DNA from: Hyposmocoma kahamanoa
Taxonomy: Eukaryota > Arthropoda > Insecta > Lepidoptera > Cosmopterigidae
NCBI RefSeq assembly: GCF_003589595.1
Contig: NW_020653765.1
Location: 2,620,377-2,684,376 of the forward strand
Direction of reading: 5' to 3'
Length of the DNA stretch: 64,000 nt
Each line of letters begins with the position of its first letter. Position 1 is the first letter of the stretch. Shown here piece by piece: positions 11,171-23,596 of this stretch. The position numbers and the translations under genes are program-made. The notes beneath the pieces are model-generated. The model was not told where the DNA came from. It was given only the letters and a program-made list of their open reading frames with translations, and did no database searches.

Positions 11171-11672
11171 TGGGACTTGTCAACTTATTTTGTGAATTTT
11201 ATATAGTGAATTGTATATTATGTATTTTGAAAATTTTAATGTACACTTTATGAAGTGTACATTAGCCATACACAACAACCATATATTCATACAATACACC
11301 ATATATTCACCAAACACTCAGTTGTTACTAATGTAGTAGGTACAAGGTTGCTTACTAACAAACTATGATGGTGTCTGAAAACAAAAGATTTTTTATTTTA
11401 TTTGTAATGATGTAGACATTAATCTCCTCCGATCATTAATAGTACATTATAATTTACATTGTGCATTTAGCGCTTTTCCCGTTGTAGTTTGTTGGGTCTT
11501 AGGAGAAAGGAGAACCACATAAATCTTTCTAACTCCACCTGAGGAAGTACTAATATCCTATCAGAGGAAATATGTATATTGTTTTCCCTTTTTGGTTTAT
11601 GTCAGATCTATTTGACTATATAGCTGTGCGCATTATAACAGCCATTATTACAAACAAGTTCACTGATTAGGC
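11171..11672. other. No gene seen
   Basis: AT-rich sequence with short local repeats (AATGTACACTTTATGAAGTGTACATT palindrome around 11239-11264, given here only as the arms AATGTACACTT and AAGTGTACATT). No coding pattern. Confidence 0.4.
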
Positions 11673-11728
11673 TTTAGTAGCAGTAGAGCTCCTTGTGAAA
11701 GAGTTCCTCCAGGGAAATACTGCTATCG

Positions 11729-11787
11729 GCACTGCTGGCGGCAGAAATAGGTACCTAATAATAATTAAGTACCTATTTCTGCCGCCA
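11729..11787. repeat. Inverted repeat inside family C copy 3
   Basis: GGCGGCAGAAATAGGTAC on the left and GTACCTATTTCTGCCGCC on the right, separated by CTAATAATAATTAA. One arm is the normal family C sequence; the other is an inverted duplicate of it. Confidence 0.7.
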
Positions 11788-11801
11788 AGCAGTAATGTGA
11801 G

Positions 11802-12867
11802 TAGTGATGAAAGAGACTCAGTCTTTTAAGGCCTTTTAAAAAACCTCGACTAATTTTCAACGCCTCACGACTAGTCTAGTCTTTTAACCCTCAAGTCTTG
11901 AGTCATAAGACTAAAACTGAAGACTAATTTGAGTCGAAGCCTTTTAACCCTAGCAAGCTTAAAAGACTTATAGGACTAAAACGACTGGTGCCTCATAGCC
12001 TGGGGAGTCGCGAGCCTTATGGCGTGATTTTATCACATCCACAAGATATTTATTTTTAATACAGTTGCTCAAAACGTGGTATTTTTCGTACTACAAATCG
12101 TGCCAAAAGTTGGGTTTCTCGCACTAGTGCTTTTTACTTTTCCATTTTTTTTTTAATTTACTTTTGTTTCAAGTTTTAAACATAGAACTAAAGAGGTTGT
12201 ATATTTATTTAATATTTGTGTGCTTTGTGACGTAAGTAATTCGTCATTAAAACTTACAAATACTATTTATGAACGTATCAAGTGGAGGTCCACAGTCTCT
12301 GCCTACCCCTGAATGGGTGACAGGCGAGATTTTTATGTATATGTTTGTTCTAAGTATTACAGATAAATTGTATCTCACTTCTGTGCACGGATTTCTAAAG
12401 AAGTGTAAACAAAAGTACCAGGACTTCATAATAAGAAAAGTGGTTACAGACCAATACTACATACACAAATTAAAAAAAACAGCACGTTAGAACTGGATTG
12501 CCATAGAATTTTTTAATATTGATTGTATTTCATTATTTTAATTTACTCGCAGAAAAAGTATTGTATGCAATAATTATACAATTAATTAGGTCTTAAAATC
12601 TCGTACTTATTGCTTGAATCACTCTTTGAATCCTAATTTTTATTATAAGTAAATAAACGTGATTATTTACTACACACTACGTAATTTTTATTTATAAACT
12701 TCGGGTTTAATAAGAGATAAAATAGGTCCAAGTCCATTGCAAACAACTCGAGTTGTTTATTATTAATAAAAACTCGAACCTCCAGTTTTAATTTTAGAGT
12801 CGAGTCCTGTAAAATAGATACGAGTCGTTATAAAACGCCTTAAAAGACTGAGTCTCTTTCATCGCTA
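11802..12867. mobile_element. Non-autonomous hAT element, exact 8-bp target duplication
   Basis: Ends are near-perfect inverted repeats: TAGTGATGAAAGAGACTCAG at 11802 and, reversed from 12867, TAGCGATGAAAGAGACTCAG, extending into TCTTTTAAGGC on both sides. Flanks AATGTGAG at 11794-11801 and 12868-12875 are identical. TAGTG plus an 8-bp duplication are hAT hallmarks. The interior has a 215-bp block also present at 2430-2650 and Thr/Ser-poor low-complexity DNA rich in GACTC/GAGTC. The frame at 12269-12490 shows no transposase motif. A second, truncated copy is at 58815-59110. Confidence 0.88.
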
Positions 12868-13248
12868 AATGTGAGCATCACTGCGTTAGGTTATAAAGGG
12901 TTAGGGTGCTGGTGAAATTACGGACACATGGGACTTGTCAACTTATATTTCAAAGTATTGGGCGCAGTGCCAGTGCTCCGCAATCTTTGTGGTTTAAAGC
13001 ACCGAATGGTACTGCACCTGTTATATAAAATATCGAATTCGGTGACATGACGTCAATTTCGACAGCAGTCAAACAGGTGTGGAAGGACGTGTTTGGGAAT
13101 AGTTAGTAACTCGGAAGGTCAGTCCTGTGATTTGGTACAAGTGCCTACATACCTAATCGTTTACGCATTTCTTGTAAGTCACAGAATTATGTTATGGCCG
13201 CTGATAAATTCGTTTGTTCAGGAAATAAAACAAAGCATTTTTAAGAAG

Positions 13249-13254
13249 TTTATT
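13249..13254 (-). promoter_or_regulatory. Polyadenylation signal of DDX49
   Basis: TTTATT on the plus strand reads AATAAA on the minus strand, 12 nt past the DDX49 stop codon. A canonical hexamer so close to the stop predicts a very short 3' UTR; a more distal signal cannot be excluded. Confidence 0.6.
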
Positions 13255-13265
13255 CACTTAGTAAA

Positions 13266-16200
13266 TTATCCACTGACTTTACCTTTCTTTTTACCTACAA
13301 CCTTTTCTTTGTTTTCCTCTTTTTGTTTGGCATTATCAGCCTTTCTTTTAATCTTACTTATCTTTCCTATCACATCTTTGAACCTGTCGTCTTTTTTCAT
13401 CAAACTTTTGTTTACTTTCTTCAAATTATCTTTGATTGACGCATCGATATCTTGTGCCTCTGTCTCTTTGACGCGATTATCGTTTTGCACTGCCTGATTT
13501 TGAGTTTTTATTTGGGATTGTATTTGTTGTATCTTGGCTAATTTTGCTTTCTTTGCGGCTTTTATTCGTTTTCGACGCATTTCTTCCAGCCTATAAACAA
13601 AAAAATGTAGTAAAATTTAAAAAGTTGCACTGGCAAACACAGTGACCACGACACGGTTTCGCGGGTATAGTCACACAGCCACCGAAACAATGAATTTATT
13701 GTAAACCAAATTTCTTGATCGCACAATTTCTGAATTAAATTTGATGTGAATTATTTTTTATCGGGTTATGTTAAAGACAGAGTCTATACGAAGCCAATTG
13801 AATCGATTGCTGCCTTCAGGTGGTCTATTTCGTTAATCACTTCACTAATTTTGAGTTTTGCTCAAAATGTGGTTAACGAAATAGACCCACCATTTTTCCA
13901 AAAAGTGATTACAAACTTTGATGAAAGAATCGACATCTGTAACTGTGATCGTGGTGGACATTTATCAGATATCATTTTTCATTCATAATTGCCAAGCCTT
14001 ACTTTTTTAATACAATAAAAATTTGAATCATTCTCATCTAAATTTACTTTTTTATTTTGATTTACAAAAAGTTCTTGTTGAAAAACCCTGTATATTAGTT
14101 ATATCTTATCAAGGGCCCATAGTACTGACCGTTGGGCCACAGAGGACGTCAAATCATCACAAAAAAATCACATGTCAAATGTCTGTATACATTGAACATG
14201 CAGTTACCTACTATTTGGTTCTAAGTAGATCAGTATGAGGAAAGGTGCTAAACAAACTTAAAAACTTTAACCTGTAAGCCGTAAATTTAATTTTGATATG
14301 ACTTCCTTATTGCATCATCGGCGAATGTGTTTTAAGAAACTTTATCTACACACACTTACACACATATCATAAACTCTCTATAATATGTACAAAAACCGCA
14401 AATATCGACCAGCATAAAGGTAAACGGTTTTGTTGGAACAAATTTCTTATCCGTGAAAATGTTATTATTGCTTCATTATTAACATCGAATACGATGTTAC
14501 GATGTTATTATTACATTCCAATTTCGAACATGTATGAAAAACAAAACAATTTGATTGGACCTCAATTCTAATATCAGTCGAGATGAATTTTTATTCGAAA
14601 TGAAATGTTAATAGCAAACAACTATGACAATTTGACACGTTACTTGATATCGAACGATATGACAGTTGGGGCCGATTCTAGTTTGTCTATGAATTAAAAA
14701 TAAAAACTACGGTTGTGTGACATGCGTGAGAAAAGTTTTTATTTGCCGCCATTTCGCCACTCGCCAGTCGTAACGTGTGGTTCCAGAACACATCACAGAG
14801 AGCTTATAACATGTGTGTAGATAAAGCATTGTATGTAACAATACATTATTAGGCATTAAAACACTCGTGAGATGTGAGAAACCCTCACTCGTATTTTAAT
14901 GCCTTTCATTATGTAACAGTCACATAAACTACTATTGTAAGCCAATTTGATACTTAATTATAGTGTCTTTTTTGAAGAGTAAAGTGACAGGTCATTGCAC
15001 AAAAGTGTTGCCCTCTTGCAAGCAGCTAGTGATTAAGTCAATAAATATTATATCGACTATCGACTGAATGTTGGTTACGTTTATGAAATAAAAAATATAC
15101 GAACTCGTTTCATTTGAATCATCATCGGTCAATTATTTGTCCAACTGCTGGGCACAGGTTTATTTTGGAATAGTTAATTTTTGAAAATTCATACGTACAT
15201 ACACTAAGTTTAGCAGTATGTGTATAAAAACTACAAATGAGAGACATATTTTAAATTTTTACACTTTAATTTTATATAGATAATCAACTTCACTTGTTCT
15301 TATTAAAATATATGATTATGAATAAAAATTGATTTTGATACTAGTAAACCAACTGTCAAAATAGGAATAATGAAGGCAATAACGCAATAGTAATCATTAA
15401 AACTCTCTCATTAACCATTAAAAGTCTTTTACAATTCAAACATTTTTGGCAAAGTTTTACCTTCTCTAGCAATGTATCGATAAAACTGTCGACAACAACT
15501 ACATGACCATTACAAATTTTATTAAAACTGGCAACCCAGCAAATGTCATTTTACTCCGTCTTAAAAAAAACAGACTTTACATTACATAAAATGCCTTTAT
15601 ACCTTTCTGTTCAATGCGTATGAAGGCTCTTAGAACTGAAAAGTCCTATATCTTACGGCATTGACTGTACATACATCGATAAACATGAACCAAGGATCCA
15701 ATGAGAATAATAATATGAAATTATGAACTAATATTTGTAAGTCAAGGTCAGTCCAAACAATTTCGAATAGTGAAGAGCTTTCTCACCCCTCCTCCATCAT
15801 CTCAGGGTCAGCTCCTGCTTGTATCCATCTCTTAATCCGATAGTTCTTCTTACGCTGTTCAAATTCTTCATTATCCAACTGAGCTTCCTGTTCTCTACGT
15901 GTGACGCTTACTGTTGTAAATACTTTAACTGCTTCATCATCTGCAGTCAAAAGATAATTAATTTTAATTTAATTTCTATTTTGTTATGCTTTTCACACAC
16001 TAAATATATTCACAATAAATTTCATGTCGTAGTATAAACAAGCAAGTGAAAGGCCAACGTCTAAGGATCAAGTCACACTAAAAGAGCAGAGGCGCGCAGC
16101 GGCCTAACGCCGAGGAGCTAGCACCGTGCCTCTTTGAATTAGTCGCTATTTGTCTCGCGATGCCACACTATACATTCTATCACTTCAAATCAATTCTCTT

Positions 16201-19200
16201 TAGAAGATTCAAAATGCTAAGTAAACTTTACACCAAAAATGCTCCTCCGGCCGCTCTTTGTGAGTATGTGAGCAGGTGCTATGGAGACACACAGACAATC
16301 ACAAACTACACACAAACTCACGAGAGAAATAACTGTAGGCCATAAAAACATTTCTCCTTGCAATCAAAATGGGGAATCGAACCCGGGACCACTGTGTGGC
16401 AGTCCAGCATGGTAACCGTTCGGCCACAGAGGCCAATTTTAAGACAATTAGTCCAACTTCTGCCTGTTCGGTGCGTCGATGCCTACACGTTTCTCGCATC
16501 GTAGGGATATCACATTAATATTTATTAAAGAATTAATTCACGGATTCTCGTGCTTTATTAAAATAGCCTTTCTCAAGGTACTTTACCTATTGATTATACT
16601 AGCATCTCTGATTAGTATTACGATTATCGGAGTATGATTATGAAAGTTTGTACATACTAACGATATATTAAGGGAGTTACCAAACTTATTAACGCGGATT
16701 CGTCTTGATGCGATCGTGTTTAACCATACTTGTCGCATTAAGCTGATTCGTCCTTAACGCGGCCGTTCGTGCGCCGTCGCGGTAGTTGTTTTTAAACCAG
16801 GATCAGTCGTCGTCGGCATGCGTACGGGCGCGATCGGAAATTCGCAGAGCGAGTCGCGTTCATACGAACCGATGCGAAACGCACGTCTTTTTCGCTCTTA
16901 CATTCAAGGACATGAAGCTTTTTCCGACCGGCTTTAATGCGATTCTGCGTTAACAAGTGTGGTGACTCCTTTATAAATAAATAAAAAATTGACACAAAAA
17001 TACATTTTAAATGATTTGAACCCTGAGTGAACACTTCAATTCTAAATAATAATGAATGGTGCGTTAATTATGCGAATATGTGCGGCCGTAAACGTACACC
17101 ACCTTACCTATTTCTACCGCCAAGTAGCAATGTCAGCATTACTGTTCCGGTTTAGAAGGGGAAATTACAGGCACATGGCACTTGTCAATTTATGTATCAG
17201 GGTGACGGGCGCAGTGGCAGTGCCCCTCATATCTTTGCGATTTAAAGCTCGGTGTGGCACTGCAACTGTTATGGACAGGTATGTAGCTTACCATCAGGCG
17301 CATGACTTGTTCGACTCGGCACTTGATATTATATAAAAAACATTTACGCGCAGCATCTATGGTATTATCTATTTGAAAATTTAAGCACTCTAACCATCAA
17401 TCTTATACTCGCTGAGTTTAGTCTTAATTTGATCCTCTATTTCGCCTAATCGCAGTATGTCATAAGGTGTAATGAGCGATATTGCCATTCCGCTTCTTCC
17501 AGCCCGTGCTGTACGGCCCACTCTGAAAAACAAGGCACCTACTTATTACAAAGGAATTTGTTTTGTCTCCAGCTTTCTTTTGCTCACTAAGATCGCGCAT
17601 CTTCAGAACTTTAAACCTTATACCACATAACTAAATCAAAATTTGCTTTAACGACGAAGAAATTATTGAAATCCGACCGGATCGAAGGAATTTTTTCTGA
17701 GTGTTCGATCTTTGTATTAATAATTATAACAAACTAGTGGAGTAATTTCACAAAAAAATAATTGAATATCAATTCAATAAAAATTTAATTAATACACAAT
17801 ACAAATACATATAAGAAATACAAAATCCATCTTACTATAAAAATATCTAAGGGTATCTGACTCATTTTAGATTTCGTTATTCAATATGCTAAAGATAAAC
17901 ATATAATTATGTCACATATCGCCGGCGCGGCAAGCTGGGACGTGTTCTTAAATGAAAAGTTACTATAATATAAACTTCATTTCTGTTCCAATAACTCTAC
18001 AGACGTTTTGGGATATGTTCAGTCTCTTTATAGCAATGCAGTCAGTTCATTGTAATTTATGTGGCCCTCAATGAAGTGCGACATTTTGTAAATGCCTATT
18101 ACTATTTTATTCTTTACCGAAATTTGATTGTCTATCTATATCTGACCATTAATTCTGGAAGGACAATAAAATTATAAAATAAATTATAGACATGCATTTT
18201 TTATACTTGTCCAATATAGTAATATAGAGACAATAGAAAAGTCAACTCTGGGTCAATTTCTGGACCTTCTAAAATAAGTACATAAAGAAAAATCAAATTT
18301 ACCTATGAATATACTCCTTTGGTTCTAAGGGCAACTTATGATTGACAACCAAGTCAACAGTAGGGATATCCAGACCTCTTGCAGCCACATTAGTAGCGAC
18401 TAATGTACATTTTAGATTACTTCTGAACTGCGTTAAAGCGGCAACGCGTTCCTTCTGCCTCATAAATCCATGTAGGCATACATTGTCCATACCTATTGCG
18501 TTCATCATCATTGAAAGTACTTGACATTCTCTGAAAGTGTAATATCGTGTCATGTATGAATAAATAAATAGTTTTGATGACAGAAAATGAAAAACTTACT
18601 CAATTGTTGGTTAATTTAAGAGTGTAGTTTGTAATGGAGTACTTGACAGAAGTAAATATTTTGTTATAGTCAACTCGCATGCAGAAGCTGAAAATCTGAA
18701 ATATGTATTTCGATGGCCCTTTTTAGCAAAACGATAGTAATATGTAACTTGTGTGGCACTATTAAGATTTTGAAGCCACAAACTAGTCTCGAGATTTCTG
18801 AATGTCTGTAACTACTGCTACTCATCCAAAGAACAGAGTCCCATGTGATTATAATATAGCGAAAAGAGAATAAATACATAATTTCGTTACTCAAACTAAG
18901 GCCTATGTAAAGGTGTTTTGAAAATTTATATAATCTTATTTCGTTTCGGAAATATAAAATCGAACAACGGTCGATCTGACATCCACAGCAAAGAAGAATG
19001 AACGAAATGTACTATGTCCTGAAAACAAGTAGTCTTGCACATAGGTCTTTGTTCTATGGATGAGTTGATCAATAAATTTCAGCTCTGTTGCTACAGTGAG
19101 CACCACTTATTTTACTTATTGATGATGTTTGTCAAATACCCTAATGAGCAATATTTATTAAATTTAACAATGAAATTATTTACGCGTCGCACAATGCATT

Positions 19201-22200
19201 ATCTGAACTTCACAATGTGTCGTCATCATTTCAATCCATATGTACTCGATGTTTCAGTCGAAAGACGTCCATGGTTGGACATAGGCCACCCCTGAAGATC
19301 GCAATATATACCCAAACTAAAATACAATGTACTTATTGATTTATCCAAACACTTCTTGGCTTATTGTACATTGTCGCCATTTAAAGAGCAGATTAGTTTG
19401 TTTTGACAAGAAAAATATCTTGTTTATGTCTTATTTCTTACTTTTTAGTATCAGTGAAGACAATAACGTGCGAGCTGGGTTTTGTTTCCCTGTACTTTCT
19501 TAGCGTCTGTACGAGATACACGTCTCTAGCGTAGGCAGGACACACTACGTAGCGCTGGTCTAGAGTTGATACTGTCAACTGCTCGTCTTGTTCCGTCCAT
19601 ATCAATAATTTCTGCAATTAATTTTAAAGTACATTAAACATTGACACATATTATTATATAAAGCAAAGAATTGTCTGTTGTGACGTGTAAGGAAATTCCA
19701 AACCACTAAAACACTGCTTCGCGTGTTAATTTTTCTGTTTATAACACCTTATCAACCTCATTGTAGAGTCAGATAAATAAAAAAAGATAATGTAGTACCT
19801 CTTTATTCAAAGGCAGTATTTTTGATTCTCTCACATCAGATGTGATTGTAGCAGAAAAGAGAAGATTTTGCCTCTTCTGTGGCAAAGCGTTAAAGATAGT
19901 TTCTAAATCCTCTTGAAATGATTCACTGAACAATCTGCAATTAAGTGAAAACTTGTTTTGTTTGCCATTTTAATTTTTTTAATTAGTTGTTGTCTACAAA
20001 AAAAAAATCTAAGTAAATAGTGGTAACAACAAATACACTTATTTCTAAGTCCTCTTGAAATTATTCACTGAACAATCTGCAATTAAGTGAAAACTAGTTT
20101 TATTTGCCATCTTAATTGATGCTTATTATTTTTACAAAAAAAAATCTAAGGAAATAGTGGTAACAACAAATACACTCATGGACATATTTAAACAAATGCT
20201 AAAAAATTTTCAAATTATGACACTAATGTTCATCTTTGATCATCATCATCAACATTTGTTTTGAACACATCACACAAACATTTTTATGATATTACCCACT
20301 GTAATGTACGGCTGACGTACATGATGCACATGCGTTTTTTGTAAATGTACTATTATTAGTTTAAAAGAAAAAATATAACAATTAGGGTGGCATTGCTTCA
20401 GAGAATTCTCTGTAGCCATGGTAACAACCTACTATTCATTTTTATATAAGATAATTTATAATACAGAAAAGTATGTAATGCTTCGAATCATGTTGCCTTA
20501 CCTATCAGCCTCATCCAATACTAAATATTTAATCTTCTTCAAAGAAAAGGTGTCACAGCCACTGATATGGTCTGCCAACCGACCAGGCATAGCGACAACT
20601 ATGTGTGGGCGCTTGGCAAGCTTCAGTGATTCTTCCAGTTGGTCTGATCCACCAGTGACTATACAAACTCGGAGCTTCAAGGGCTGTCCAAGTATACTAA
20701 ATTGATCACCAATCTAAATAAAATAAAACGATAATGTTTGTTAAATTTTTGTAATTTCTGAAGTTTTGACAATTTAAAGATCAGTTTAAATTGAGTTTAT
20801 GATTTCAAAATCTTTTGAACTTATGATGCCTCTTTTTTATTTTAGCCCATCTGTAACACCGTCGGAGATAGTGCAATTACACGTAACTAGCATTGGATTA
20901 TGAGTTTCCATTTCAGTAATTTAGTAGTCAAATCAAATTCGCGTAAATATCCTGGCAACCAAATTAGCGTGATTTCCGGAAATCTCTTGTTATCAGTCCG
21001 CAGACAATGAAAATGAATGCTTAATGTGCAAAAATGAAAGGCATAGCCATTGAAACACCAAAGTAATAATTTTAAATCCCTCTCCTATACAATTTGGTTT
21101 AGTGCAGATAGGCACCTTTTACCAATGTTACATATGTGGGTTTGCACTATCCCTGACAATACAGTATTTTGTAGTTCTGTGATGTATTTATTATTCTATC
21201 AATTTGTCTGTTTACTGCTTAAAGTACATTTAAGGAACTGCAGGTTTAGTCATAAGTTAATTTTCAATATTTATTATTTTTATTGTATATGTAATTTTTT
21301 GTTCCACAAACAGTTGTATCTTGTTCTTTTTACTTAAATGGTGAAAGTATTTAAATGTTGGGAGAAAACTTGCGTACCAGAGAAGTTTCAATTACAATGA
21401 CATGATCATGAAACAAAATGTTGTTACCTGATATGCGAGCTCGTGTGTAGGTGTGAGAACCAAAGCAAATATTCCATATGGGTCTTCAGCCAAGGTTTGC
21501 AATATAGGAAGGGCAAAAGCAAAGGTTTTTCCAGAACCAGTTTTAGCTGCTCCTATACAGTCGTGACCAGAGAGGATTTGAGTTATACAACCATTCTGAA
21601 TTGGTGTTGGCGTTCTTATACCTTATAAAAGACAATAAATAAGGGTATGAATATAGTAAGTATACTAGTGAAATTAAAATTCAATTATATTATTATATAT
21701 TATTATTAATATTATTTAGTGTATTCTTCTCAGCTTGTTAGCTGGTTTGAACCACATTTACGGACCTAAGTCAAGTAAATGCAGCATGGTGTGTATCTAC
21801 GAGTATGTGGTGGTTATTATGATTATCTATCTATTTTAGACTCAATTAAAGATTAATTTAAAATTCAATTATATAATTATTTATTAAGATCTACTTTTAA
21901 CTACTAAGAACTTTGGTAAGTTATAACATTGTTTTTAAAATATTAATTCCTTAACCTTTAATCATACAAGGCTTCTGAAAGTTCCCAGAAGTTAATAATA
22001 CTTTTATTTGGAACTAGAAAACTAAGAACTAATTACGCATTCGACAATCTTTGTAATAACACAAAGCTATTAATGGTGGGGCAGTAACTGGCATTATCTT
22101 TTATATTCAAGCATTTTGTTTTAAACTGTAAGATGAGGCAGAGAAGAAACAAAATGCACTTTCAGTTTTTGAAATTTACTTTTCCATTAAAACTAAAACC

Positions 22201-22327
22201 AGGAGGAAAATTATGATTTTTGTCTAATGATAGGTTATGTTATATACAAACCCAGACTGAATAACTGTTTTATCAGCCATTGCTTTACACCTAATTGAGA
22301 AAACTCTCTTCCATTCCTTTCGTCCAT
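13266..22327 (-). CDS. DDX49: DEAD-box RNA helicase DDX49 (Dbp8 family), complete, nine exons
   Basis: Exons on the minus strand: 22327-22252, 21621-21428, 20713-20502, 19934-19799, 19611-19442, 18530-18303, 17522-17395, 15940-15787, 13590-13266. All introns are GT-AG and all phases agree; total 1623 nt, 540 residues plus TAA. Motifs: Q-motif TPTPIQ (29-34), I AKTGSGKT (51-58), Ia PTHELA (83-88, usually PTRELA), Ib MPGRLAD (132-138), II DEAD (157-160), III SAT (188-190), [33 protein letters not shown] (338-348). The C-terminal tail is Lys-rich and charged ([15 protein letters not shown]), as in DDX49, whose yeast counterpart Dbp8 works in 40S ribosomal subunit maturation in the nucleolus. Exon 8 ([20 protein letters not shown]) matches the DDX49-specific region. 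ATG at 22327 gives the expected short N-terminus before the Q-motif. Exon 4 has a duplicated acceptor (see 19900-20178). Confidence 0.97.
13819..13891. repeat. Hairpin with 22-bp arms in DDX49 intron 8
   Basis: GGTGGTCTATTTCGTTAATC (13819) pairs with GTTAACGAAATAGACCCACC (ending 13891), with a 28-nt loop. Near-perfect arms suggest a small foldback MITE or its remnant. Confidence 0.7.
14340..14826. mobile_element. MITE-like element in DDX49 intron 8
   Basis: CTTTATCTACACACACTTAC at 14340 and, reversed from 14826, CTTTATCTACACACATGTTA form inverted ends that continue imperfectly (ATAAACTCTCT and ATAAGCTCTCT). About 490 bp, no coding frame. Superfamily not assigned. Confidence 0.6.
14851..14904. 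repeat. Foldback repeat, 21-bp arms
   Basis: AGGCATTAAAACACTCGTGA plus G at 14851-14871 and CTCACTCGTATTTTAATGCC plus T at 14884-14904 pair with one or two mismatches. Immediately right of the MITE at 14340-14826. Confidence 0.65.
16282..16437 (-). repeat. tRNA-derived SINE A, copy 1
   Basis: On the minus strand: CTCTGTGGCCGAACGGTTAC (A box region), then GGTTCGATTCCCC (B box), then TATGGCCTACAG and TTATTTCTCTCGTGAG. The tRNA-like head and shared body link it to copies at 28079, 32861, 39783, 42114 and 48976. It lies in DDX49 intron 7 (15941-17394). Confidence 0.8.
17098..17340 (+). repeat. Family C repeat, copy 4
   Basis: CACCACCTTACCTATTTCTA to CACTTGATATTATATAAAAA, with GTGACGGGCGCAGTGGCAGT and CTTACCATCAGGCGCATGAC. 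The 5' GTAGCAGTAGAGCTCC module is missing. Located in DDX49 intron 7, 55 bp from exon 7. Confidence 0.8.
17672..17800 (+). repeat. SINE D 3' portion
   Basis: CGACCGGATCGAAGGAATTT to ATTGAATATCAATTCAATAA matches the 3' part of the copy at 48640-48725 (GGATCGAAGGAATTCTCTTC, AATTATAATAACC, AATAATTGAATATC). In DDX49 intron 6. Confidence 0.6.
19235..19300 (+). repeat. LINE 3'-end remnant
   Basis: TTTCAGTCGAAAGACGTCCA then TGGTTGGACATAGGCCACCC resembles the common insect non-LTR tail (CCA-x-GGACATAGGCCTCC). From general knowledge of lepidopteran RTE-like tails; only about 65 bp remain. In DDX49 intron 5. Confidence 0.4.
19900..20178 (-). repeat. Tandem duplication of the DDX49 exon 4 acceptor, two copies of about 140 bp
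   Basis: Copy 1 (19900-20041) spans the first 35 nt of exon 4, its acceptor and intron flank; copy 2 (20042-20178) repeats it, e.g. CACTGAACAATCTGCAATTA and AATAGTGGTAACAACAAATA occur in both. The decoy acceptor gives an exon start at 20076, 142 nt upstream of the real one at 19934. In copy 2 the sequence corresponding to LFSES reads LFSE then TAA, so use of the decoy would end translation at once. Confidence 0.85.
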
Positions 22328-22617
22328 TTTTTAACTTATTGTCGAATAAAATTTACAGAAAATGCACGAAAACAACTCCACTTGACAGTCAATTGCAAAA
22401 CATGTGTTATTGACATTTTAGAAATCGTCTTAAAATTATTATAATTAGACCTTTTTATTTTTAATTATTAGAGATTCTTCGTGACAATTTTTTCACGTTC
22501 AATTATTTTGTAAAATGCAGTATTTTTTATTTTTACATTTTACGAATTTGCACGATATTTTATGTGATAACCATGGATAGGAATAGGTAGAGTTTTTTCG
22601 AAGAACAGACAGAAAAT

Positions 22618-22995
22618 GGAGACTGCCTTACGATACAAAAAATAATTGAACATCAATTCAATAAAAATTTAAAATGTAGCGAATAGCGATATCTCTCGCC
22701 AGGACTGGTAGCTATAAAGATACTAACTGGGTGATAAATCTTTCATAGATTTCTCAAAGATGGTGCTACGACTAAAAAGTCGTTGAAAAACCAAATACAA
22801 AGACACGACGCAAGCACATAGAAAAATTCGTGATGTCCGCTGGTTCATTCCGTGGCTTAGTTGGTATAGCGTCTGGCACGGTAAGCTAGAAGATGTCGGT
22901 TCGAATCCGGCCTAAGGGATCTAAGGGATTTTCACCAAGTGTATATTTATCACTGGTTGTTTACTTTCTCTGAAATAAAAGTACACTTAAAAAAA
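22618..22995 (+). repeat. tRNA-derived SINE D, long copy
   Basis: Contains the body shared with 278-432 and, at 22852-22918, a tRNA-like segment: TCCGTGGCTTAGTTGGTATA (A box) and GTCGGTTCGAATCCGGC (B box). The tRNA-like part follows rather than precedes the body module, unlike SINE A. Ends near CTGAAATAAAAGTACACTT. Just upstream of the DDX49 start. Confidence 0.75.
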
Positions 22996-23596
22996 ATTCA
23001 TGACATGATTACTTACTACATATTTTTGAATACAATACAAAGTAGGTACTTGTTTTTGCAATATCTAATATAATATATATTATATATATATTACATATAT
23101 TCGAAAATTAACAAACGTTTACATTTCATTGCGCGCGACACCTACGTATATACGTATTGTCTAAACAATGGTATAAAAATATTTACATTATCTTCAGTGT
23201 CTATTGTGCGTTCGCAGCCATACACTGATCCCTAGAAATTTTCAATGGCGGTATATGCGAACCATATAGGTCCATATACATCTTCCACCCCCACACCCGA
23301 TATTATAGATTGTTTTTTTCTTACGAAGATACGCATGAAAATTTGCCATTAACTTCTTCGCTTTCAACTTATTGACTGGTAATCTTATGATATTAATACG
23401 GTTCCATGCATCGTGAACTATGTGTTTAATTTAATGGTTTGGATGTTTCGGGTTTCAAATGAGTTCTTAGGTTTCATACATATAGTTCTAGAAAATACAA
23501 GACCCGCGCATTACTCCAATCCATTTTGTACAACAGTATGTAACAGTTTATCTATATATAAAGTACTTTGTGGTTTATCTGAAGCGGGACGAATAA

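Larger units (their letters stand above)
11673..12960 (+). repeat. Family C repeat, copy 3, split by a hAT insertion
   Basis: Left part 11673-11801 (GTAGCAGTAGAGCTCCTTGT to AGTAATGTGAG), right part 12868-12960 (AATGTGAGCATCACTGCG to GGACTTGTCAACTTAT). The left part also contains a local inverted duplication of TACCTATTTCTGCCGCC at 11729-11787. The intervening 1066 bp is the hAT element below. Confidence 0.8.

Noticed and set aside
12269..12490. 73-codon frame inside the hAT element
   Set aside because: No transposase motif, and the second copy of the element does not preserve it.
13093..13497. 134-codon plus-strand frame
   Set aside because: Antisense of DDX49 exon 9; the minus-strand reading continues the helicase in phase with a Lys-rich tail.
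22852..22918. A tRNA gene with A and B boxes
   Set aside because: The segment has promoter boxes but poor cloverleaf pairing and is part of a repeated SINE D body, so it is not called as a functional tRNA. The same holds for SINE A and B heads.
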